From: Stakelama sediminis | Lineage (GTDB): Bacteria; Pseudomonadota; Alphaproteobacteria; Sphingomonadales; Sphingomonadaceae | Assembly (NCBI RefSeq): GCF_014199335.1 | Contig: NZ_JACIJI010000001.1 | Coordinates: 930,001-994,000, forward strand | Direction of reading: 5' to 3' | Length of the DNA stretch: 64,000 nt | In this document: positions 10,572 through 17,799 of the stretch, piece after piece | Numbering within the stretch: position 1 is the stretch's first letter | Layout of the letters: every line of letters begins with the position of its first letter | Notes under the pieces: generated by a model | Databases searched by the model: none | Seen by the model: the letters and a program-made list of their open reading frames with translations, nothing else | Told to the model about the DNA's origin: nothing | Program-made: the position numbers and the translations under genes

Positions 10572-11891
10572 ATGGCCGAGCAGGATCAGGCCCAACTCGA
10601 CGAGTTTCTTGGTGCCAGGCCGACGCCCCGCTGGCGGCGCTGGGTGAAATGGATCGCCATCGGTATCGGCGTGATCCTGCTCGCCCTGCTGGTTTCGCGC
10701 TGTTTCGGGGGAAAGGAGCAATCGGGCTATATCACCCAGCCCGTAAAAAAAGGCTCGCTCGACATTTCGGTTACCGCGACGGGTAACCTGAAACCCACCA
10801 ATCAGGTGGATGTCGGTTCCGAAGTGTCCGGCCGGATCGACAAGGTGATGGTCGACGTCAACGATCATGTCACCAAGGGACAGGTGCTGGCCGTCATCAA
10901 CACCGATGTCGTCAACGATCAGATCAAGCAGGGCCGTGCCAACCTGTCCGCCGCCCAAGCCTCGGTCGCGCAGGCAAAGGCGACGTTGCAGGGCGACCAG
11001 GCATCGCTCAACCGGTTGCAGCAGGTGCAGAAACTGTCCGGCGGCAAGGTGCCGTCGAAGACCGAAATGGATACCGCCATCGCCAATGTCGCACGCGATA
11101 AGGCCGCGGTACAGTCGGCGCAGGCCAATGTCGCCGCGAATCAGGCACAGCTATCGACCTATCTGACCAACCGTTCGCGTGCCGTGATCGTCTCGCCGAT
11201 TTCCGGCGTCGTGCTGGCACGCGAAGTCGAACCGGGGCAGACCGTCGCGGCATCGTTCAGCACCCCGACCCTGTTCGTGCTGGCGCAGGATCTGACGTCG
11301 ATGCAGCTTGAAGTGTCGATCGACGAAGCCGATGTCGGACAGGTCCATGCGGGCCAAAAGGCAACCTTTACCGTAGATGCCTATCCGGGCCGCAATTTCC
11401 CGGCGACGATCAACCGGGTTGATCTGGCCTCCACCAGTATCGCCTCAAGCAGTTCGAGTTCGAGCAGTTCCTCCAGCAGCAGCAGTTCGAGCAGTACCAG
11501 CGGCGTCGTATCCTACACCGCCATTCTGGATGTGCAGAACCCTGACGGCGTGCTGCGCCCCGGCATGACCGCGACCGCGACGATCCAGACCGATCAGACC
11601 GGCGAGCAATTGCTGGTGCCCAATGGTGCCCTGCGCTTCACACCGAGTACGACAAGCAGCAGCAGCGGCGGGTTCCACATGGGTCCGCAGCGGTTCGGCC
11701 TGAACAAGGAACAGCAGGCAAGCATCGGCGTCGGCAGCAAGCAGACCGTCTATATCCTGAATGCTAAACAGCAGCCTGAAGCGGTCAGCGTCGTTACCGG
11801 TCAGAGCGACGGCGAGCAGACGGTGGTCAAGGATACCAAGCTGAAGGCAGGCCAGCAGGTCATCACCGGGGTTCGGGCTTCGAAGAAATGA
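10572..11891 (+). CDS. MacA-like periplasmic adaptor with polyserine linker
   Basis: The 439-aa membrane-fusion protein links the MacB-type pump to the outer-membrane channel. One transmembrane segment near residues 25-45 anchors it, followed by the lipoyl/barrel half VDVGSEVSGRIDKVMVDVND near 79-98, a coiled-coil hairpin, and VIVSPISGVVLAREVEPGQT near 206-225. The oddity is a run of 17 serines at residues 292-308, in the region between the beta-barrel strands, encoded by a mixture of TCN and AGY codons. The start ATG directly follows the stop of the preceding gene, and its own stop overlaps the ATPase start. Confidence 0.92.
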   Translation: MAEQDQAQLDEFLGARPTPRWRRWVKWIAIGIGVILLALLVSRCFGGKEQSGYITQPVKKGSLDISVTATGNLKPTNQVDVGSEVSGRIDKVMVDVNDHVTKGQVLAVINTDVVNDQIKQGRANLSAAQASVAQAKATLQGDQASLNRLQQVQKLSGGKVPSKTEMDTAIANVARDKAAVQSAQANVAANQAQLSTYLTNRSRAVIVSPISGVVLAREVEPGQTVAASFSTPTLFVLAQDLTSMQLEVSIDEADVGQVHAGQKATFTVDAYPGRNFPATINRVDLASTSIASSSSSSSSSSSSSSSSSTSGVVSYTAILDVQNPDGVLRPGMTATATIQTDQTGEQLLVPNGALRFTPSTTSSSSGGFHMGPQRFGLNKEQQASIGVGSKQTVYILNAKQQPEAVSVVTGQSDGEQTVVKDTKLKAGQQVITGVRASKK

Positions 11892-12643
11892 CCGACGCGC
11901 CGCTCATCCGGCTGTCGGGCATCACCAAGACGTTCGGCAAGGGAACCGCAGCCTTTCAGGCACTGAAGGGCGTCGACCTCGACATCATGCGCGGCGACTT
12001 CATGGCGGTGATGGGACCGTCGGGATCGGGCAAGTCGACGACGATGAACATTCTCGGCTGTCTCGACATACCGACCAGCGGCACCTTCACCTTTCGCGAT
12101 GTCCCGGTGCAGTCGCTTAATCGCGATCAGCGCTCGCTGCTCCGGCGGCAATATCTCGGCTTCGTGTTTCAGGGATTTAACTTGCTGGCGCGCACCAGTG
12201 CGCTGGAAAATGTCGAACTGCCTCTCCTCTATCGCGGTGAATCCAAGGCTGCCCGGCGCGAGGCCGCAATGGCGGCGCTCGACAAGGTGGGACTTGCACC
12301 CTGGGCCACCCACACCCCCGCCGAACTGTCGGGCGGGCAGCAACAGCGCGTAGCAATCGCACGCGCCATCGTCACCAATCCCGACGTGCTGCTTGCCGAC
12401 GAACCGACCGGCAATCTGGATACCGAACGCTCGGTCGAGATCATGGAATTGCTGACCGATCTCAACCGCAACAGCGGCATCACTATCCTGCTCGTAACGC
12501 ATGAGCCGGAAATGGCGGCCTTTGCGCATACGGTCGTACATTTCCGCGACGGGCTGGTCGAACGGATCGAACGCAACCATCGTCCGGGCCAGCCGGTCGA
12601 CGGGGTCGCACCGCCCGATGTCGTGGTGGAGGGCAAGGACTGA
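11888..12643 (+). CDS. MacB-type ABC transporter ATP-binding protein
   Basis: This 251-aa ATPase belongs to the LolD/MacB family. It has Walker A GPSGSGKST near residues 44-52, the signature LSGGQQQRVAIARAI near 147-161, Walker B VLLADEPTGNLD near 168-179, and the switch histidine in LLVTHEPEM. In MacB of Escherichia coli this domain is fused to the permease; here it is a separate polypeptide, overlapping the adaptor by four bases and the permease by one base, which predicts tight translational coupling. Substrate is unknown (macrolides, peptides and lipids are all known for the family). Confidence 0.95.
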   Translation: MTDAPLIRLSGITKTFGKGTAAFQALKGVDLDIMRGDFMAVMGPSGSGKSTTMNILGCLDIPTSGTFTFRDVPVQSLNRDQRSLLRRQYLGFVFQGFNLLARTSALENVELPLLYRGESKAARREAAMAALDKVGLAPWATHTPAELSGGQQQRVAIARAIVTNPDVLLADEPTGNLDTERSVEIMELLTDLNRNSGITILLVTHEPEMAAFAHTVVHFRDGLVERIERNHRPGQPVDGVAPPDVVVEGKD

Positions 12644-13842
12644 TGTTCGGAACCACGCTGCTGCTCGCCTTTCGCGAGATTCGCCGTCACCTGCTGCGGT
12701 CCTTTCTGACCACGCTGGGCATCATTATCGGCGTCGCCGCCGTCATCACCATGGTGACGCTGGGCAACGGCGTGTCGAAAAGCGTCGAGGACCAGATCAG
12801 TTCGCTGGGTACCAACGTGCTGATGGTCTTCCCCACCCGCGGCGACCGGTCGGGTACGCCACGGCAGTTCAAATCGTCGGATATCGAGGCGATCCGGACG
12901 CAGATCGCGGGCGTGAAGACCGTCGCCGGTCAGGTTTCGCAAAGCGTGACCGCCATTCATAACGGCCAGAACTGGGCCACTACGGTCAATGGCGCAAACG
13001 ACACGTTTCTCGTTGCGCGCAACATGGAATTGTCGTCGGGCCGCATCTTTTCGGATACCGAACAGGAAGCGGGCAAAAGCGTCTGCATCATCGGCAGCAA
13101 GGTACAGTCGAACATCTTTCAGGCCGATACCAGTCCGCTGGGTCAGCGGATGCGCCTCGATACCGTATCGTGCACCGTCATCGGCGTGCTGAAGGAACGC
13201 GGCCAGGGCGGCGGCGGGCAGGATCAGGACAATATGGTCGTAATGCCGCTGAAAACCGTGCAGCGGCGCTTCACCGGCTCGCCGGATATTCAGACCATCG
13301 TTGTCGCCTATGACGGACAGTATGACAGCACCTCGATCCAGAACCAGCTGGTCAAGCTGTTGCGCGACCGGCGCCACCTGTCGGATGCAGCGGAGAATGA
13401 TTTCAACATCATCGACACTGCGCAGATCACCGCCGCCGTCACCGGGTCGTTAAGCGTCATCACCGCCTTTCTGGCGGCCGTCGCGGCGATTTCGCTGATC
13501 GTCGGCGGCGTCGGCATCATGAACATCATGCTGGTGTCGGTGACCGAACGCACGCGGGAGATCGGCATCCGGCTCGCCATCGGTGCGCTTGCCCGCGAAG
13601 TGCGGATGCAGTTCCTGACCGAAGCGGTGGTGCTGTGCTGTCTCGGCGGAATGGTCGGCATGGTGCTGGCGCTGGGCCTGTCGCTGGCGATCACCAGCGC
13701 GGCGAAGGTGCCGTTCGCCTTTGATCCCATGATCAACATCGTCGCCTTCGGCTTTTCGGCGCTGATCGGGGTGGTCTTCGGCTATTTCCCCGCTCAGCGC
13801 GCCGCCGCCCTCGATCCGATCGAGGCTCTGCGCCACGAATAG
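12643..13842 (+). CDS. MacB/FtsX-type ABC transporter permease
   Basis: The 399-aa permease has the four-helix MacB topology: one membrane helix at about residues 21-42, a large periplasmic domain, and three C-terminal helices. Family segments are FLTTLGIIIGVAAVITMV near 24-41 and VGGVGIMNIMLVSVTERTRE near 287-306, the latter being the hallmark coupling region, followed by EIGIRLAIGA. It completes the efflux operon. No clear intrinsic terminator is seen in the 127 bases before csgH, which converges on it. Confidence 0.94.
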   Translation: MFGTTLLLAFREIRRHLLRSFLTTLGIIIGVAAVITMVTLGNGVSKSVEDQISSLGTNVLMVFPTRGDRSGTPRQFKSSDIEAIRTQIAGVKTVAGQVSQSVTAIHNGQNWATTVNGANDTFLVARNMELSSGRIFSDTEQEAGKSVCIIGSKVQSNIFQADTSPLGQRMRLDTVSCTVIGVLKERGQGGGGQDQDNMVVMPLKTVQRRFTGSPDIQTIVVAYDGQYDSTSIQNQLVKLLRDRRHLSDAAENDFNIIDTAQITAAVTGSLSVITAFLAAVAAISLIVGGVGIMNIMLVSVTERTREIGIRLAIGALAREVRMQFLTEAVVLCCLGGMVGMVLALGLSLAITSAAKVPFAFDPMINIVAFGFSALIGVVFGYFPAQRAAALDPIEALRHE

Positions 13843-13969
13843 GGCACCAACAGCCATATCGATGAAACGCTGCGTGGCGAGAAACCGAACGTCAGTGCGA
13901 GCGCCGAAGGTACGAAGCAACCCAACGCCCCGTCCGCAATCCGGCGGGCTTCGGCAGTGTCAGACCGCC

Positions 13970-14335
13970 TTACCGACCTTCGCTGAGTTCGTACGCCTTG
14001 CCGTGTTCCGGCTCCACCTTCAGCACCGCGTGCCAGTGCCGGCCGCCGGCCGCTCCCAGCTTCAGGGTCATCAGCACAACCGCCTGATCCGGTTTCAACC
14101 GGGCCGATCCGCGCTGCACGGTCCGGTTGCTGTTGCTCTTGTCGCCGCCGCTCACTTCCAGCGTGTAATGCGCCTGGACGGCTTCGGGCGACTGGCCGAC
14201 CACCCGCAATTCAACACTGTCCTGCTGCTGGCTGACGAGCAGGGTGATCGGGCGGCCGGTTTCATCATCTGCGGATGCAGTCATGGTCATCGTCGCCAGT
14301 CCCGCCGCGAAGACAATCGTGGGAACCATCGCCAT
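13970..14335 (-). CDS. csgH: CsgH-like curli amyloid chaperone
   Basis: The 121-aa product matches the alphaproteobacterial CsgH family, periplasmic relatives of CsgC that stop curlin subunits forming amyloid before export. It has an N-terminal signal peptide of about 24 residues (AAGLATMTMTASADDE) and a small Ig-like beta-sandwich with VELRVVGQSPEAVQAHYTLE and GGDKSNSNRTVQRGSA. The ATG at 14335 follows AGGAGG six bases away, which rules out the longer reading to 14578. It is the last gene of the curli-like operon, 16 bases after the 245-aa secreted protein. The identity is from family resemblance and operon context. Confidence 0.82.
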   Translation of the reverse strand: MAMVPTIVFAAGLATMTMTASADDETGRPITLLVSQQQDSVELRVVGQSPEAVQAHYTLEVSGGDKSNSNRTVQRGSARLKPDQAVVLMTLKLGAAGGRHWHAVLKVEPEHGKAYELSEGR

Positions 14336-14351
14336 TGCGTGCCTCCTTCCT

Positions 14352-15089
14352 TCATGGTTGCTGCCCTTGTTGTTGCGCAATCGCCTGCAAGATATCGACA
14401 ACGAGCTGATCGGCGGCAGACGGTGTGTCCGGATTCTTCTTGTCCGGACTGGCGGTCTGATCCGTCTGATCCTGCGGCAGGACGACGGAGGCCACGGACT
14501 GCGCATCGGGATCGTTGGGGTCGAGGCTTTGGCTGCCGACCCGGCGGATCGCGCGAGAGACACCGGTGCCGTCTTCATCCGCGCCCTGATACATCAGCAG
14601 GCGCTGTTCGGGCGACAGGGTAACGGGATTCGGTCTGGCATAGTCGGCCGACCGGGTCTCGATGACGTGGGCACAATCGGGGTTCTTGCGTGCAGCGTCA
14701 TTCGCCGTATCGCAACGATCCTTACCCTCCACTCGCACAAGCTGCTGCGCACGACCGTCCTCCGGTCGCGAAAGCGGAGTCGGGGCATGTGCGGTCGGCT
14801 TACCGCTGACCAGTTGCGGACCGGCATCGGCGGACCGCCCCTGCGGCCCAAGCTGCGTTTCGACAACAGCCTGGGGACCGGATCGTGTATTCGTATCGAC
14901 CTGCTGGACGATATCATCATCCGGATCGGTACTGAGGATCGGCGCAATCTGGGTAACGCTGGTCAGATCATGGCGCTTTTCCGCACGCTCCTGCGCCGTC
15001 GCACCGGTTGCTATGACCGATATGAGGACCAACGCAACCGCCGGGACAAGGGCCGGTTGAAAAGATGATCCGATGCCGATGCCTGCCAT
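14352..15089 (-). CDS. Uncharacterised secreted protein of the curli locus
   Basis: I do not recognise this 245-aa protein. It starts with a hydrophobic signal peptide (about residues 14-31, ending near ATAQE) and continues as a polar, low-complexity chain rich in Asp, Pro, Gln and Ser. A better ordered segment lies near residues 120-165 and has two cysteines in RCDTANDAARKNPDC, then VIETRSADYARP and LSPEQRLLMYQG. The tail ends VVDILQAIAQQQGQQP. Lying between the curlin genes and csgH on the same strand, it is a candidate curli accessory, nucleator or anchoring protein. The ATG at 15089 has GGAG just upstream and overlaps the stop of the small upstream ORF by one base. Confidence 0.7.
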   Translation of the reverse strand: MAGIGIGSSFQPALVPAVALVLISVIATGATAQERAEKRHDLTSVTQIAPILSTDPDDDIVQQVDTNTRSGPQAVVETQLGPQGRSADAGPQLVSGKPTAHAPTPLSRPEDGRAQQLVRVEGKDRCDTANDAARKNPDCAHVIETRSADYARPNPVTLSPEQRLLMYQGADEDGTGVSRAIRRVGSQSLDPNDPDAQSVASVVLPQDQTDQTASPDKKNPDTPSAADQLVVDILQAIAQQQGQQP

Positions 15090-15301
15090 CACTCCATCTC
15101 CCGCACAGCCTGGGCCGTAAACCCATAAACGGCACCGTCGAGGCACCCAAATGGCGAACAGATCGGGCCGAACGACGCGCGGCAAAGGCTCTTTGCCTTT
15201 GCAAGCGGCGTTCGGTTCGAGATGGAAGCTATTTGGGCGTCCCTGCGGGATTTGGCCAAAATGGCCCGGTGCGGCGTCGAAAAGTCTGGAAATATTGACA
15301 T
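15089..15301 (-). CDS. Possible 70-aa ORF inside the inverted-repeat element
   Basis: This frame would encode about 70 residues from the ATG at 15301 and ends in TGATG, overlapping the next gene's start by one base. AAGGAGG and a weaker AGGA lie upstream of the ATG, but the stronger box is about 14 bases away. The predicted peptide has several cysteines and no recognisable domain. Nearly all of it lies within the inverted-repeat element, and part of its C-terminal end (DGAVYGFTA) is encoded by a repeat arm. It could be a translated coupling peptide or only an accident of the repeat; I favour neither strongly. Confidence 0.3.
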   Translation of the reverse strand: MSIFPDFSTPHRAILAKSRRDAQIASISNRTPLAKAKSLCRASFGPICSPFGCLDGAVYGFTAQAVREME

Positions 15302-15375
15302 ATTCCTGCGCCTTTCCTCCTTGCACCACGCCATTTTGGCCCAAACGCGATGGTGCCGTTTATGGGTTTACGGCC
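15113..15375. repeat. 263-bp element bounded by exact 24-bp inverted repeats
   Basis: Positions 15113-15136 and 15352-15375 are perfect reverse complements over 24 bp, enclosing 215 bp. Just inside, the arms keep partial similarity for about 20 further bases, including a shared AAATGGCG, so the full imperfect arm is about 45 bp. Each arm contains a small GCCGT/ACGGC dyad. A second internal pair of 12-bp inverted repeats lies at 15254-15265 and 15330-15341. The right arm reaches into the last base of the stop codon of the 217-aa curlin gene. No clear target-site duplication is seen. It could be an invertible segment, a MITE-like remnant or a folded RNA processing element. Confidence 0.85.
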
Positions 15376-16028
15376 TAGTTTGACTGCGTAATCTGCATCG
15401 CGGCACCACCGCTCTGCGTGATCTGCAGGTCGCTGAGATTATTTCCCGTCTGCTGCCAGATCAGGCGATTGGCGCCGTTTTCCTGACGCGCAGTCATGCT
15501 GTTCCCGTCACCGGTCTGCGTCAAGAGCGCCTGATTGTCGCCGCCATCCTGGGTCAGCGCCATCAGATTATCCGAACCCTGCTGCATCAGGATCGCGCCG
15601 TTTTCACCGGCAGCACCGGATGTCTGCGTGGCGCGCGCAATATTGCGGTCGCCGGTCTGGGTCAGATAGGCGGCATTGCCCACACTTCCCTGCTGCGTGA
15701 CCCCGGCATCGTTATCGTCGCCGTCCTGTTTCAGGTCGGCATAGCTTGCGGCATCCTGTTGCTGCGCGACCTGCGCGACATTGCGGTTCCCGGTCTGGCG
15801 AATACTGGCATCGGCATTGGTCGCCGACTGAAGAATGGTGGCGCGGTTGCCGTCACCGATCTGGGCAATATAGGCGGTATTGCGCACCACATCGGGGCGC
15901 GGCACTTCCAGCGTCTGCGCCTGCTGCCCGCCGGATACCGTCGTGGTGCCTCCATTGGTCTGGGCATGAAGCGGGGCGTGGGCGATCGCGAATGCCAGGC
16001 ATGTCGTCGTGACGATTTTGGTGCGCAT
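15375..16028 (-). CDS. Curlin-repeat protein C (217 aa)
   Basis: The smallest of three curlin-like proteins carries a signal peptide (cleavage near ALHAQ at residue 22-23) and roughly eight to ten curlin repeats of the type AxLTQTGDGN, e.g. AYIAQIGDGNRA near residue 52, AYLTQTGDRNIA and ALLTQTGDGNSM. These alternate Gln, Gly and Asn at the spacing that stacks CsgA/CsgB into a cross-beta amyloid. Its N-terminal stretch before the repeats differs from the two larger curlins, so it could be the nucleator (CsgB-like) or a minor subunit; this is inference. A GGAG site lies nine bases before the ATG, and a terminator-like hairpin separates it from the upstream curlin gene. Confidence 0.88.
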   Translation of the reverse strand: MRTKIVTTTCLAFAIAHAPLHAQTNGGTTTVSGGQQAQTLEVPRPDVVRNTAYIAQIGDGNRATILQSATNADASIRQTGNRNVAQVAQQQDAASYADLKQDGDDNDAGVTQQGSVGNAAYLTQTGDRNIARATQTSGAAGENGAILMQQGSDNLMALTQDGGDNQALLTQTGDGNSMTARQENGANRLIWQQTGNNLSDLQITQSGGAAMQITQSN

Positions 16029-16074
16029 TGAACTTCTCCATCCCGGCTATTGCAACTGTCGCTACCGTCCGGGG

Positions 16075-16107
16075 AAAAATGCGGCACCCCGTGATTGGGG
16101 CGCCGCA
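16075..16107 (-). terminator. Terminator-like hairpin between curlin genes B and C
   Basis: On the minus strand a stem of ten or eleven pairs with one mismatch (16080-16090 pairing with 16097-16107, six-base loop) is followed by five T residues (the A run at 16075-16079). This is a standard intrinsic terminator placed inside the operon, 15 bases after the stop of curlin B. Partial termination here would give less of the downstream curlin C, unknown protein and CsgH than of curlins A and B. Confidence 0.65.
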
Positions 16108-16121
16108 ATTCAGGCTCCACC

Positions 16122-17705
16122 TCAGCTGGAGGGCGTACCCTGCACGACCGTGGTCGAGTTCATCGTACCGCTCTGATCGACCGTCGACATATTCCCGTCG
16201 GAATACTGGCTGACGGACGCACTCAGGTCGCTGCCCGACTGCATGATCATGCTGTTGTTGCCGACGCCATACTGGGTCAGCATCGCATCATTGTTGTGAC
16301 CATCCTGATCGATCGACGACATGCCGAAGGAACCATGCTGGTTGACCTCGGCATAGTTGCTCGAATCCGCCGGATCGCCAAAGGTGTTGGTCTGCGACAC
16401 CGTGCTGTCATTGCCCGTGCCCGACTGCGTGACTTTTGCGTCCAGATTGGCGGCTGGACCGCCGTCGGCAGGTGCAGCAGCGAACTGCTCGATCATGCTG
16501 GTATTGCTGTCCCCGCTCTGATCCACCACGGCATTGGCGAAGTTGGCACGGCCGGTCTGGTTGATCGTGCTGATCTGGTCCATACCCGCCTGACTGACCG
16601 ATGCGGTTGCGAAATTGCTGCTCTGGGTGATGTAGCTTTCGCTCGAATCGGAGATCTGGCTGATCTGGGCAGCGGTATTTTCCAGACCGCCCTGATCGAT
16701 TTCCGACAGGTTCTCATTACCCTGCTGAAGCAGATCGATCGTACCGCGGCTGCCATATTGGGTCGAGCGCGACATATTGTCGTTGCCCGTCTGCACCACC
16801 GTCAGCGATTGGTTGTCGGTCGTCCGGTTGGGCGAACCCTGGGTGGCATCCACCATGTTGCCGTCGCCCGTCTGGGTAATCATGGCATCGGCCTGATTGC
16901 CCTGCTGAAGCAGCGTCGAGCTGTTGTTGTTGCCGGTCTGCGAAACGCCGACATTGTTGGTGAAGGCGCTGGGACCATTCGGCGTGCCGGCAGAGTTGAA
17001 ATTACCGTTCTGGATCACGCTGGAGTCGTTTCCGTCCCCCGACTGGTCGACCGCAGCGGCGTTGCGCGTTCCGGTCTGGCTGATGAACGATGTGCTGTCG
17101 CCATCCTGACGCAGTTCGGCCTGCTGGAAATTACCATATTGATAGATTTCCGAGTCCGCACCGGTTCCCGACTGGCGGATTTCGGCGCGATTGGCCTGCG
17201 TATAAGGCGCAACCGCGGGATCTTCCGGGTCGGTCTGGATGACGAGAGAGGTCGAATCCGTGCCCGTCTGTTCGCTGAATACCGATTGCGAACGCCCGAA
17301 CTGCGTCACGTCCAGCGAGCTGTTGACGGCTCCGTCCTGCGTGGCATTGGTGGCGTTTCCGCCATTATTGTTGTCCGGCACGGTTTCCTGCGACACTTTC
17401 ATCGTGCTGTCCGCCGTTCCGGCAAGCTGACGCAGCGTGGCATTGTTATGCCCGGTCTGGTCAAGGTCGATGCTGCTGTTGCTGCCGTTCTGGACGGCCG
17501 TGGCAGTATTCGACTTGCCGGTTGCATCGTTCGTCCCGACACCATCCTGATCAACAGTCGCCGTGTTGTTGGAACCGCCCTGACTGACGCTGGCATCGTT
17601 CATCGTGCCGGTCTGGTTAACCGTCGAGTTGTTGGTCTGGGCAACCGCGGGAGCGCCAATGGCGAGTGCTGCGGCCGATACAGTGATAAACAGAATGTTT
17701 TTCAT
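16122..17705 (-). CDS. Large curlin-repeat amyloid protein B (527 aa)
   Basis: This secreted protein has a clear signal peptide (ALAIGAPAVAQ, cleavage near residue 23) and then is curlin repeats almost to its end, more than two dozen Q-x-G-x-x-N units such as ITQTGDGNMVDATQ and VDQSGDGNDSSVIQNGN. Escherichia coli CsgA has five repeats in about 150 residues, so this is a greatly extended fibre subunit. Several repeats are interrupted by short insertions, for example TDPEDPAVAPYTQ and AAAPADGGPAAN, which may be loops on the fibre surface. An AGGAGG site lies five bases before the ATG. It shares its N-terminal repeat pattern (NNSTxxQTG, NDASV) with curlin A and ends QGTPSS. Confidence 0.92.
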   Translation of the reverse strand: MKNILFITVSAAALAIGAPAVAQTNNSTVNQTGTMNDASVSQGGSNNTATVDQDGVGTNDATGKSNTATAVQNGSNSSIDLDQTGHNNATLRQLAGTADSTMKVSQETVPDNNNGGNATNATQDGAVNSSLDVTQFGRSQSVFSEQTGTDSTSLVIQTDPEDPAVAPYTQANRAEIRQSGTGADSEIYQYGNFQQAELRQDGDSTSFISQTGTRNAAAVDQSGDGNDSSVIQNGNFNSAGTPNGPSAFTNNVGVSQTGNNNSSTLLQQGNQADAMITQTGDGNMVDATQGSPNRTTDNQSLTVVQTGNDNMSRSTQYGSRGTIDLLQQGNENLSEIDQGGLENTAAQISQISDSSESYITQSSNFATASVSQAGMDQISTINQTGRANFANAVVDQSGDSNTSMIEQFAAAPADGGPAANLDAKVTQSGTGNDSTVSQTNTFGDPADSSNYAEVNQHGSFGMSSIDQDGHNNDAMLTQYGVGNNSMIMQSGSDLSASVSQYSDGNMSTVDQSGTMNSTTVVQGTPSS

Positions 17706-17760
17706 GATAACCTCCTGATAGAAGGCGGGTATTTCCTGTATTCAACACCCGCCCCTATTA

Positions 17761-17783
17761 CGGCGATGGCCGGGCCATCGCCG
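17761..17783 (-). other. Strong hairpin between curlin genes A and B
   Basis: A perfect ten-pair stem (17761-17770 with 17774-17783) with a three-base loop lies between the stop of curlin A and the start of curlin B. There is no T run, so it is more likely an mRNA-stabilising or processing hairpin than a terminator. Confidence 0.6.
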
Positions 17784-17799
17784 CAAATGAACGGGTTGA

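Noticed and set aside
13862..14623. A 253-codon plus-strand frame after the efflux operon
   Set aside because: It is antisense to csgH and the unknown curli-locus gene, both of which have signal peptides and good ribosome binding sites.
15113..15375. Complete insertion sequence at the inverted repeats
   Set aside because: At 263 bp it is too small to encode a transposase, and no target-site duplication is visible; only a MITE-like origin remains possible.
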